DNA from: SZUA-254 sp964596065
Lineage (GTDB): Bacteria; Bacteroidota; Ignavibacteria; UBA10030; SZUA-254
Direction: 5' to 3'
Length of the DNA stretch: 64,000 bases
NCBI GenBank assembly: GCA_964596065.1
Contig: CAZQSM010000003.1
Coordinates: 1 to 64,000, forward strand
The position numbers were made by a program, and so were the translations under genes. The notes beneath the pieces were generated by a model, which was not told where the DNA came from, ran no database searches, and saw only the letters and a list, made by a program, of their open reading frames with translations. Numbering within the stretch: position 1 is the first letter of the stretch; every line of letters starts with the position of its first letter. Positions 17,301-24,243 of this stretch are shown here, piece by piece.

Positions 17301-17408
17301 CACGGGGTCCCGGACGTCGGGCACCTGCGCGGCGACCGGGGAATGCGGGAACAGCAGCGCCAGTCCCGCGAGGAGCGACAGCCGGGCGGCGGCCTCGGTG
17401 AATGCCAT
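14388..17408 (-). CDS. Giant periplasmic TPR-repeat protein
   Basis: A 1006-aa protein with a signal peptide (MAFTEAAARLSLLAGLALL...VAAQ) and then TPR-type helical pairs along nearly its whole length (for example YIQMGMIQYRNRRFRDAKKNF, YQLGRAYELEDNQQQAVSYYEE, YQLGVAEMNIPDRPAAKRQFRE). The start at 17408 is chosen because a perfect AGGAGG lies 9 nt upstream; an ATG at 17426 overlapping the preceding stop (ATGA) is the alternative. Such arrays act as protein scaffolds. Its position after tonB and an OmpA-like gene recalls CpoB/YbgF of Tol-Pal, but it is about four times larger. Confidence 0.82.
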   Translation of the reverse strand: MAFTEAAARLSLLAGLALLFPHSPVAAQVPDVRDPVHFDNDRLGEEWAKIESHQVVRRKASSRFVPSLVSRENRDVVSLLMESGYADRDYLEAYQWATEFLALFGADGAAPRALFVKGVSAFQLRLLPPGREALTTLIAEHPDFGERGAAFFWRAMIAIDLGDPDAAEADLSAMMSDPASAGSREDALFGWALSSERRGDLPRAAAYLDSLLGEFPAGRLAPDAKLRSASIALRRGNHRTAYSLLGQVEPSTPAQREEHHLLSGETAFRLGDYPSAVASFRSLSEDNPGGSLARSAELGLAWAYIRQGDYSRARQHLDSLATRDDSVGIAALYQSGVLSLLTADEFGALAKFDTLTVRSPYDRFAERAYIQMGMIQYRNRRFRDAKKNFSYAARLFPESDRRAVSYRMMGESSFGINDFSNAQYSFAQARKAGASGDLAAAAMFREGIAMYHLGRFRSSGEILAEFLKSHPRSPDVPAALLWRAEALYQDGRFDDAERAFSGAVSNLPEGPMRATAEYGAAWSLFEQQKFTGAAAAFERFGRQYKDDPRSAEADLRRADCYFFLGQYDRSSALYAALAEGGRGGQYGEYAAFQVGMSYIQRGDSERGIARLRDFQKRYPESIYGEVVQFNIAWTYFSGDDYRSALGEFGAFMKGYPESPLMPRVYFNTGDSYYNLKQYDSSRVYYQKVLTEFPSSPLVSDAMTGLQYTYQAEGKPAGALAEIDKFLDAAPEGGSREELVMRKGDILFGQGDYAGAALEYQSMLKMNPPRALRAKALYQLGRAYELEDNQQQAVSYYEEILRNFDDTETAQDVRLMTGVSYIKLRRHRAAVDILTPFAGKYPQSPLLPEARYQLGVAEMNIPDRPAAKRQFREVIEKHPDDIFADRSRLQLARMHNDAKEYRMALDTLERIIARRNDDLAAEALLLVGENYLSLKKPADALQAFRDVYEQYDEFPIMVERARLGAGESYERLRDNRRAIELYEMIVAAPVDPAMKLDAEERLRRLRK

Positions 17409-17422
17409 TGGGAACGGCCTCC

Positions 17423-19315
17423 TCATTCGGGGACGATGTCGATGATGACCGTCCGGTTATAGAAGCGTTCCTCGGGGAGCGTGTTCTCGAACGGGGCCCT
17501 CCGGGGGTCCTCCCCGAAGCCGTACGTGTCGAAGCGGACGTTCCGCTTGCCGGCCCGCGCGAGGGCGCTCTGCAGGATCGCCATCGTTTCGTTCGCCCGT
17601 TCGCGGGACAGCCTCAGGTTGTAGCTCTCCTCGCCGACGACGTCGGTGTGGCCGTGGATGATGACGCTGCCGCCGGCCGGGATGAGGGGCGACACCTCGT
17701 TCGTCAGGAACCTGGTGTACGTCGACACCGTCTTCGACTGGTCGAACTCGAACAGGATGGAAAACCTCCAGCCGGTGTTCTGGTCCTGCTCGTCCGAGCG
17801 GACGAGCCTGACCTTCTCCTCCTTGCGCACCGTCTGTCCCCCGCCCGTCTCCCCCACCATCGCGAGCGTGTACTGGCCCTGCAGGCGGTCGCCGAGGATC
17901 GACCGCCCGGGGATCCGCTCCTGGTCGCGCGTGAAGGGTCCGAACCGTTTCACCCTGCCGTCGTCGCCGGTCGCCTCGATGCTCCACGACGCGAGCATCG
18001 AACTCGCGCCCCCGACCGAGACGAGGACGTCGCTGTCGAGCGGATCTTCCTGCAGCGAGATGATCTGGACGGGATCGAGGAGTTCGGTCGTCGTGCTGGA
18101 GATCTCCACCCTCCGATCCTCGGGCCTGACGAGGTCGAGCTCACGGGTCGCGCCTCGCTGGACGGACGGGACGGACGGCTTGTCGAGCCCGACGGTCCTG
18201 ATCCTCCCGGCGTCGATGCCGAAAACGTCCGTCAGGTACCGTTTCACCGATTCCGCCATCTGCTTCCCCTCGGCCGTGCCCGCCTCCGAGCTGCCGAGCA
18301 GGTCGAGCGTTGCGTCGCGGTATTTCCGCATCCTGTCCCCCACGACGTTGAGGAGGTTGTGATAGACCGCCAGCTGCCTCCGCGAGCGGCCGGTGAGGTC
18401 CCGCGGCTGCGCTTCCAGGAGGTGCCCCTCGTTGAACGCCGCGGCGTCCGCGGCGCTGAGCGTGACATAGCGCTGCGGGATCGCGGTGGAGCCGGCCTCG
18501 AAGAAGACGAAGTTCCGGGTGGGGAAAGTTTCCTGCACCCTCCGTTCCGACGGGATGATCCTCGGGGCGCGGACCGTGAACGCCAGGTCCTCGTTCGCAC
18601 GCGCGCTCACCGAGGAGGCGCTGGCGAATTTCACCGCCACGCCGAGCCGGATCGTCGTGAGGCCCCACGTCTCCCCGGACCGCGGGCCCTGTCCGAAATG
18701 GAGCGCGATGTAGGGCGACGCGGTGATCGGGGTCGCCGCCCCGGCGCCGGTGAGCGGAAGGTCGATGCCCGCTCCGATCTGACCGGTGATCAGGGCGCCC
18801 CTGGCCCCGCTGAAATCCCCCGTGGTGTCGGGCAGCCCCGCCTGGCGGTACTCGAACGACTTCGAGACGTTGAACCCGACGCGCGGGCCGGCGAAGAGGT
18901 ACACCTCGGACGGAAAGGGCGAGACCCGCAGGCTGGGCTCGAACGTGATGTATTGTACCGACGCGGAGAGCGACCGGTTGATCCCGCCCGACGAGACGTC
19001 GTCGAACGAGCCGCTCCGGTTGTCGAAGCCGAGCGCCGCCATTCCGCCCCAGACCGCGTCGTGGCGGTACTCCACCATCGGCGCGAGAAAGAGGCCGGAG
19101 CCGGACCCGCCCGTGAACGGGGCCGGCGCCGTCACCGACGAATTCAGCGTCCTGAAGTCGGGGGAGTAGAAATTCAGGTTCAGGCCGAGCGATCCGCCGA
19201 ACCACCATTGCGGCTGGAGGGCCCTCGCCTCCTGGGCCCGGACCATCCCGGCGCCGGACGTGATGAGGGCGGTGAGGATCACGATGGAGAAAATGCCGCT
19301 GCTGCGTCTGCTCAT
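17423..19315 (-). CDS. OmpA-family protein with N-terminal barrel and two OmpA-like domains
   Basis: A 630-aa exported protein (signal about 1-28). Residues of about 35-230 look like an outer-membrane beta barrel (WWFGGSLGLNLNFYSPDF, SPYIALHFGQG). A degenerate OmpA-like domain follows (NFVFFEAGSTAIP...EDRRVEI), and then a canonical C-terminal OmpA/Pal peptidoglycan-binding domain (FEFDQSKTVSTY, IIHGHTDVVGEESYNLRLSRERA, YNRTVIIDIV). It probably links the outer membrane to peptidoglycan. It sits between tonB and the TPR gene, in Pal's position in a tol-pal operon. Confidence 0.85.
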   Translation of the reverse strand: MSRRSSGIFSIVILTALITSGAGMVRAQEARALQPQWWFGGSLGLNLNFYSPDFRTLNSSVTAPAPFTGGSGSGLFLAPMVEYRHDAVWGGMAALGFDNRSGSFDDVSSGGINRSLSASVQYITFEPSLRVSPFPSEVYLFAGPRVGFNVSKSFEYRQAGLPDTTGDFSGARGALITGQIGAGIDLPLTGAGAATPITASPYIALHFGQGPRSGETWGLTTIRLGVAVKFASASSVSARANEDLAFTVRAPRIIPSERRVQETFPTRNFVFFEAGSTAIPQRYVTLSAADAAAFNEGHLLEAQPRDLTGRSRRQLAVYHNLLNVVGDRMRKYRDATLDLLGSSEAGTAEGKQMAESVKRYLTDVFGIDAGRIRTVGLDKPSVPSVQRGATRELDLVRPEDRRVEISSTTTELLDPVQIISLQEDPLDSDVLVSVGGASSMLASWSIEATGDDGRVKRFGPFTRDQERIPGRSILGDRLQGQYTLAMVGETGGGQTVRKEEKVRLVRSDEQDQNTGWRFSILFEFDQSKTVSTYTRFLTNEVSPLIPAGGSVIIHGHTDVVGEESYNLRLSRERANETMAILQSALARAGKRNVRFDTYGFGEDPRRAPFENTLPEERFYNRTVIIDIVPE

Positions 19316-19341
19316 AAGTCGGGATGCTCCTTTCGACGTTG

Positions 19342-20055
19342 CTATTCGAGTTTGAAAATAAACGTGATTTTCGCCTGCTGGACCTTTTGCTCGAACTGGG
19401 GAGGCAGCGGATCGAACCTCCAGGTCCTGAGCGCCGCGATCGCCTCGCGTTCCAGCAGCATGTCGCTTTTCATCACCGGGATCACCCCCGAGACCGAGCC
19501 GTCGGGGAGCACGGTGAATTGCAGGAGCACCGGGAGCTCCTTGTTGGTGCCGTCGGGGTAGGTGGGCATCCGGCCGCTGATCAGCCTGCGGGTCCCGGAC
19601 CCGGCCCAGTCGATCGAGTACCCCGTGGATTTTCCGGATCCCCCCGCGGGGCCCGCCTGCGACCGGCGCCTCCGGGGGGTGGTGTTCGCCGCCGTCGAGG
19701 AGGTCGATTTGCTCGTCCCGGCCGACGTCGATTTCGAGATTTTCTTCGTCGGCGGGATCGACTCGGCGGAGGGGTTTTTCATCTCGGGGAGGTCGATCTT
19801 CGATTCCGTTTTCGAGGCGGCCGCCGCGGCGCTCTCCTCGTGCCGGTTCGGGTCGGTTTCGGTCTGCGTGATGCTCTGGTTCGGCGCCCCGCTCGACGCT
19901 CCCCAGTCGAGCTCGACGATCAGCGCCTCCTTCGGCTTCAGGACGACAAGGAAGGAGAGGATGATCATCAGCGCGGCGTGGATCGCCAGGCTGGCGACCA
20001 GCGAGACTGTCCGGTTCCTCCGTTCGGATTCCGCAGATGCGCGGGATTCGATCAT
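19342..20055 (-). CDS. TonB-family energy transducer
   Basis: A 237-aa protein with a short cytoplasmic start, one membrane helix (about 19-41: VASLAIHAALMIILSFLVV), a Ser/Thr/Lys-rich periplasmic spacer (about 60-150) and a TonB C-terminal domain (LPVLLQFTVLPDGSVSGVIPVM, AIAALRTWRFDPLP). It transmits inner-membrane proton-motive energy from ExbB/ExbD to outer-membrane partners. The spacer is Ser/Thr-rich rather than the usual Pro-Lys-Glu repeats. Its ATG overlaps the exbD stop (ATGA). Confidence 0.88.
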   Translation of the reverse strand: MIESRASAESERRNRTVSLVASLAIHAALMIILSFLVVLKPKEALIVELDWGASSGAPNQSITQTETDPNRHEESAAAAASKTESKIDLPEMKNPSAESIPPTKKISKSTSAGTSKSTSSTAANTTPRRRRSQAGPAGGSGKSTGYSIDWAGSGTRRLISGRMPTYPDGTNKELPVLLQFTVLPDGSVSGVIPVMKSDMLLEREAIAALRTWRFDPLPPQFEQKVQQAKITFIFKLE

Positions 20056-20468
20056 TTCAGCTCTTTTTCCGCATCCGTCGCGATGAAAAGCCTGGTGGCG
20101 CCGGCGCCCTTGGCGAGGTCGAGGATCTCGACGACCTCCTGCAGGAGCAGGTCCTTGTCGGCGCGGATCACGAGCTGCTGGTCGGCGTCGGACGCCAGCA
20201 GGGCTGCGATGCCGGCCCCGAGGCGCTCCTTCGCGATCTCCTGGCTGTTGAGGTAGATTTTCTTCTCCTTCAGCAGCGTGATCGAAATCGTCTTCGCGAC
20301 CGGGGGAGAACCGACGAGCGTCTTCGGCAGCGTCACGTTCATCCCCCTGGTGTTCGCGAAGGAGAAGGTGAGGAGGAAGAAGATCAACAGCTGCATCACC
20401 ACGTCGGTGAGCGACGAAAAGTTGAACGACTCGAGGTACGTCTGGCGGCGCTCCGACCTGAAATTCAC
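20052..20468 (-). CDS. exbD: ExbD/TolR-family biopolymer transporter
   Basis: A 138-aa protein with one N-terminal membrane helix containing the conserved aspartate (FSSLTDVVMQLLIFFLLTFSF) and a small periplasmic domain (LVIRADKDLLLQEVVEILDLAKGAGATRLFIAT). The start is GTG overlapping the exbB stop (GTGA); the reading frame is open far upstream, but the family N-terminus begins here. It pairs with the ExbB upstream and the TonB downstream. I cannot separate ExbD from TolR by sequence alone. Confidence 0.92.
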   Translation of the reverse strand: MNFRSERRQTYLESFNFSSLTDVVMQLLIFFLLTFSFANTRGMNVTLPKTLVGSPPVAKTISITLLKEKKIYLNSQEIAKERLGAGIAALLASDADQQLVIRADKDLLLQEVVEILDLAKGAGATRLFIATDAEKELK

Positions 20469-21148
20469 GGTATCGAATCCTCCCGCCGGAGGCGCAGCGG
20501 GGGTTCGCCGGAAGCCTTCGGCTCGGAGAGGTGCATCGATTCCTCGATCGCGTCGAGGCTGTCGCGCGCGATCCGTTCGTAGGACGCCGTGATCGCGTGG
20601 GTCTGGTTGACGAGGTAGTTGTACCCCGCGGCGGCGGGGATGCCGACGACGAGGCCGAACACCGTCGTGATCAGCGCCTGCCAGATGCCGTCGGCGAGGT
20701 CGACCGGGGAGGGTTGTCCGACCGCCGTGGAAACCGACTGGAACGCGACGAGCAGCCCGATGACGGTGCCGAGGAACCCGAGCATCGGCGCGATGCCCGA
20801 GATCGAGGCGAGGATCCCCAGGTGGCGCTCCAGCCGGGTGAACTCCTCCCTCCCCTCGTCCTCCATCGCCTGGCGCACGCGCATCGGACCGTGATGCACC
20901 TTCTCGAGTCCCGCGCCGACGATCCTCCCGACGGGGGATTTTTCCTGGATGCAGAGTTCCTGCGCCATCCGGACGTCCCGCCCTTCCAGGACCTTGCGCA
21001 GTTTGAGCTGGAACGCGCCGCCCGGCGGCTTCGCGCCGCGAAACGCGAGCGTGCGTTCGATGAAGATGTAGAGGGCCGCGACCGAACAGAAGAGGATCGG
21101 CCACATCACCCATCCGCCGCGGGTGAACCAGGTAATGATTTCCATCAA
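20465..21148 (-). CDS. exbB: ExbB/TolQ/MotA-family proton channel protein
   Basis: A 227-aa inner-membrane protein with three helices (about 12-34, 114-140 and 156-180). It carries the MotA/TolQ/ExbB signature region (HLGILASISGIAPMLGFLGTVIGLLVAF, WQALITTVFGLVVGIPAAAGYNYL). It is the first gene of a coupled minus-strand run and has a good GAGGAAG ribosome site. It should form the proton-driven motor with the ExbD encoded next to it. Confidence 0.93.
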   Translation of the reverse strand: MMEIITWFTRGGWVMWPILFCSVAALYIFIERTLAFRGAKPPGGAFQLKLRKVLEGRDVRMAQELCIQEKSPVGRIVGAGLEKVHHGPMRVRQAMEDEGREEFTRLERHLGILASISGIAPMLGFLGTVIGLLVAFQSVSTAVGQPSPVDLADGIWQALITTVFGLVVGIPAAAGYNYLVNQTHAITASYERIARDSLDAIEESMHLSEPKASGEPPLRLRREDSIP

Positions 21149-21193
21149 AGCTTCCTCAATGGTTGAACGTTGGACGTACCGCCGGCACGGGGC

Positions 21194-22123
21194 CTACAGG
21201 ATCTTCTTGCCGAACGCCGACTGGACGAGCTCCACGGCGAACTCCGCCGACTGGTTCCTCACGTCGATGATCGGGTTCACCTCCACGAGCTCGAGCGACG
21301 ACATCTTGCCCGACTCGGCGACCATCTCCATCGCCAGGTGGGCCTCCCGGTAGTCGAGGCCGCCCTTGACGGGCGTCCCGACCCCGGGCGCGTACGCCGG
21401 GTCGATGCTGTCGAGGTCGAAACTCACGTGCAGGAAGTCGACCTTCCGCAGCAGGTGGCGGAGCGCCTTTCCCATCACGTTGTGCATCCCGTGCCGGTCG
21501 ATCTCCTCCATCGTGTGGATGTTCACGCCGTAGCGGACGATGTTTTTCCTCTCCTGCGCGTCCAGGTCCCTCAGCCCCACGATCACGACGTGCTTCGGGT
21601 CGACCTTCCGGAACTTCCCGCCCACGCTCAGCAGCGGTTCCGGGCCGAGGCCGCAGCAGACCGCCAGCGGCATGCCGTGGATGTTGCCAGACGGCGAACT
21701 CCCCGGCGTGTTGAAATCGCCGTGCGCGTCGATCCAGAGGACCCCGATCGTCTTCTTCCTCTTCCGGGCGTACTGACTGAGCCCGCTGACCGTCCCTACA
21801 GCGATGGAGTGGTCACCCCCCAGGACGAGCGGGAATCTGCCCTCCTCCATGATCCCGTTGACCTTGTTGCTCAGGACCGTCACCGCCCTGGTGATTTCCG
21901 GGAGGTATTTCATCCTCGGGTCCTTGATCCGCTGCTCTTCCTGGGTCTTGATGGTCAGGTCGCCCTCGTCCATCACCGTGTGCCCCAGCTCCCTCAATCT
22001 GTCCCCGATTCCCGCGATTCTGATCGCCGACGGCCCCATATCCACACCACGGCGACCCGCCCCCAGGTCCATGGGTGCGCCAATTATATGGATTATTTTC
22101 TCTCTATTAAAGTTCTTCTTCAC
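21194..22123 (-). CDS. rocF: Arginase (ureohydrolase family)
   Basis: A 309-aa enzyme hydrolysing arginine to ornithine and urea. The di-manganese ligands are visible: GGDHSIAVG, WIDAHGDFNTP, SGNIHGMPLA and SFDLDSIDPAYAPGVGTP. The start is taken as GTG at 22123 (VKKNFNREKIIHIIGAPMDLGAG), giving the normal arginase length; the frame stays open for about 40 residues upstream into AT-rich sequence that does not resemble the family. It lies 40 nt after accD. Confidence 0.93.
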   Translation of the reverse strand: MKKNFNREKIIHIIGAPMDLGAGRRGVDMGPSAIRIAGIGDRLRELGHTVMDEGDLTIKTQEEQRIKDPRMKYLPEITRAVTVLSNKVNGIMEEGRFPLVLGGDHSIAVGTVSGLSQYARKRKKTIGVLWIDAHGDFNTPGSSPSGNIHGMPLAVCCGLGPEPLLSVGGKFRKVDPKHVVIVGLRDLDAQERKNIVRYGVNIHTMEEIDRHGMHNVMGKALRHLLRKVDFLHVSFDLDSIDPAYAPGVGTPVKGGLDYREAHLAMEMVAESGKMSSLELVEVNPIIDVRNQSAEFAVELVQSAFGKKIL

Positions 22124-22163
22124 CGGCACAGGCCTAAAGATAACAAAATATTGGTCAAAACGT

Positions 22164-23015
22164 TCAATTTTTATCTGACCAAAGATACGAAAGTAGCAGG
22201 GAAAGGGTTTCCCGCATCTCTTTCCGGTGAATGACCAGGTCCACAAACCCGTGATCCTGCTGAAATTCGGCCCTTTGGAACCCGGGGGGGAGGTCCTTGC
22301 CGATGGTCTGCTTGATCACCCTCGGGCCGGCAAACCCGATCAGGGCCCCCGGTTCCGCGATGTTGATGTCCCCGAGCATCGCGAAACTGGCCGTCACGCC
22401 CCCCGTGGTGGGGTCGGTCATGATCGAGATGTAGGGCACTCCGACCTCGGCAAGCATCGCGAGCCGGGCGCTCGTTTTCCCGAGCTGCATCAGGGAAAGG
22501 GCCCCCTCCATCATCCTCGCCCCGCCGCTCGACGAGATGATGATCAGGGGCATCCGCGACTTCGTCGCCTTTTCGGTCGCGCGCGCCACCTTCTCCCCGA
22601 CAACCGAACCCATGCTTCCGCCGATGAACGTGAAATCCATCACGCCGAGGACGACCGGCGTGCCGTGGATCTTCCCCGTCCCGATCCGTACCGCGTCGAA
22701 GAGGCCCGTCTTCTTGATCGATTCCTTGATCCGCTGTTTGTACGGCCTCGTGTCGGTGAAGCCGAGCGGGTCCGCCGACCGGATCTTGCGGTCCATCTCC
22801 TTGAACGATCCGGAATCGAGGAGCAGCGCGATGTATTCCGCGCTCCCGATCCTGAAGTGGTGGCCGCACTTCACGCAGGTGAACGACTGCTCCTCCAGCT
22901 GCTTCCGGTGGATGATCTCGCCGCACCGGTCGCACTTGCTCCACATCCCGTCGGGGATCTCCTTCCGCTGGGCTTCCTGCAGTATGCTGACCTTCGAACG
23001 TCTGAACCACGCCAT
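22164..23015 (-). CDS. accD: Acetyl-CoA carboxylase carboxyltransferase subunit beta
   Basis: A 283-aa subunit that, with AccA, transfers carboxyl from biotin to acetyl-CoA to make malonyl-CoA for fatty-acid synthesis. It has the four-Cys zinc ribbon (CDRCGEIIHRKQL, CVKCGHHF) and the crotonase-fold core (IISSSGGARMMEGALSLMQL, MTDPTTGGVTASFAMLGD, IGFAGPRVIKQTIGK). The start MAWFRRSK has a GGAG ribosome site 9 nt upstream. The gene follows tsaB at a 5-nt spacing. Confidence 0.96.
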   Translation of the reverse strand: MAWFRRSKVSILQEAQRKEIPDGMWSKCDRCGEIIHRKQLEEQSFTCVKCGHHFRIGSAEYIALLLDSGSFKEMDRKIRSADPLGFTDTRPYKQRIKESIKKTGLFDAVRIGTGKIHGTPVVLGVMDFTFIGGSMGSVVGEKVARATEKATKSRMPLIIISSSGGARMMEGALSLMQLGKTSARLAMLAEVGVPYISIMTDPTTGGVTASFAMLGDINIAEPGALIGFAGPRVIKQTIGKDLPPGFQRAEFQQDHGFVDLVIHRKEMRETLSLLLSYLWSDKN

Positions 23016-23020
23016 GGCTG

Positions 23021-23770
23021 TCAGGCTCCTTGTCCGTTTTTCAATGTATACGAAAAATTCCTGAGGTATGCAGGTTCGGCGGACCGGAGGTCGGCCGTCG
23101 CGCCGGAGCGGAACATCCGCTCCCCCAGCATCGCGACCGCGACCGCGGGGTTCCCTCCACCGTCGGCCGCCCGGATCGACGCCGGCGGGACCCCGGGGAA
23201 CCAGGCCGCGGCCCGCGCCGGGTCGTCGGCGATGATCAGCACGCCCCCCGGATCGGGGACCGTCCCCCGCCCGGCGGAGGTCCCCCGGGCCGGCTCCCGC
23301 GCGGCGAGCCGCCCGAGCTCCACGAACGGGTACACTCCGGGCGCGCCTTCCGCCGTCGCCCCCTCCTTCGAGACGCGGTACGATCCGGCGTACGCGTCCT
23401 CGCGCCCCGCGCCCATCACGGCGAGGATCCGGCTCCCGGCGGGGAGGGCGCACTCCTTCGCGGCGCTCCAGGCCCACGCGTCGAACGTCGGCACCGCCAC
23501 GAGCGACGCTGAACGCCCGAGGCATATCCCCTTCGCGCTGCTGAACCCGATCCGCAGCCCCGTGAAGGAACCGGGCCCCGACGCGACGGCCACCGCCCCG
23601 ATCCCGGCCCCTTCGTCCCCCGCGCCGGCGATGCAGGCGTGGATCAGGGGAAGGAGGCGTTCGGCGTGGGCCCGGGGGAGGTCGATGGCCGCCGAGCCGA
23701 GGAGCCTTCCCTCGGAGACGATCGCCACGCCGCAGGCCCGCGTCGAGGTGTCGATGCCGAGGACGCTCAC
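23021..23770 (-). CDS. tsaB: TsaB, tRNA threonylcarbamoyladenosine biosynthesis protein
   Basis: A 249-aa protein of the ASKHA fold. It opens SVLGIDTSTRACGVAIV and carries AVASGPGSFTGLRIGFSSAKGICL, the TsaB signature. TsaB scaffolds the TsaBDE complex that makes t6A at position 37 of ANN-decoding tRNAs. The start is GTG overlapping the tsaE stop (GTGA). The C-terminal half is Ala/Pro/Gly-rich and diverged, common in the family, and ends with SAEPAYLRNF, the usual TsaB tail. Confidence 0.92.
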   Translation of the reverse strand: MSVLGIDTSTRACGVAIVSEGRLLGSAAIDLPRAHAERLLPLIHACIAGAGDEGAGIGAVAVASGPGSFTGLRIGFSSAKGICLGRSASLVAVPTFDAWAWSAAKECALPAGSRILAVMGAGREDAYAGSYRVSKEGATAEGAPGVYPFVELGRLAAREPARGTSAGRGTVPDPGGVLIIADDPARAAAWFPGVPPASIRAADGGGNPAVAVAMLGERMFRSGATADLRSAEPAYLRNFSYTLKNGQGA

Positions 23771-24243
23771 CGGTCCCTCCCCCCCGGCGCCGAGATCTCG
23801 ATGAGGCGTTCGTCGGGGCCCGCGCCCGCGCTCATCCTCACCTCGTACCGTTCCCGCGGGAGGAACGCGCCGACGCGTTCGGCCCATTCGATCAGGCAGA
23901 CGCCGTCCGCGCGGTCGAGGTACTCCGCGAAACCGATCTCCGTCAGTTCGGCGGCGGAGGCAATCCGGTAAAAATCGAAATGGTAGACGGGGAGGCCGGC
24001 CGCGCGGTATTCGTGCAGGAGGGTGAAGGTGGGGCTGGAGACGTTTCGGTCGACGCCGAGGGCCCGGCAGACGCCGCGGACGAAGCGGGTCTTGCCCGCG
24101 CCGAGGTCGCCGAAGAGCGCCACGACGTCGCCGGCGGCCAGCAGCGCCCCGAGCCGCTCGCCCGCCCCGACGGTCTCCGCCTCGGACATCGAACGTATGA
24201 CGGCCGGCGGGCCGGCCGGCGTGCGCGCTCCGGGGCGGGTCAT
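23767..24243 (-). CDS. tsaE: TsaE, ATPase of t6A synthesis
   Basis: A 158-aa P-loop protein: Walker A GDLGAGKTRFVRGVC, the conserved SSPTFTLLHEY, HFDFYRI and LIEWAERV. TsaE drives the t6A cycle together with TsaB and TsaD. An internal ATG after about 18 residues is an alternative start, but the ATG used overlaps the porX stop (ATGA). tsaD is not in the window. Confidence 0.93.
   Translation of the reverse strand: MTRPGARTPAGPPAVIRSMSEAETVGAGERLGALLAAGDVVALFGDLGAGKTRFVRGVCRALGVDRNVSSPTFTLLHEYRAAGLPVYHFDFYRIASAAELTEIGFAEYLDRADGVCLIEWAERVGAFLPRERYEVRMSAGAGPDERLIEISAPGGRDR

Noticed and set aside
22124..22163. Promoter or riboswitch in the AT-rich gap between accD and arginase
   Set aside because: A TTGACC hexamer is present but no -10 at suitable spacing. 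No hairpin or T-run was found, so only base composition stands out.
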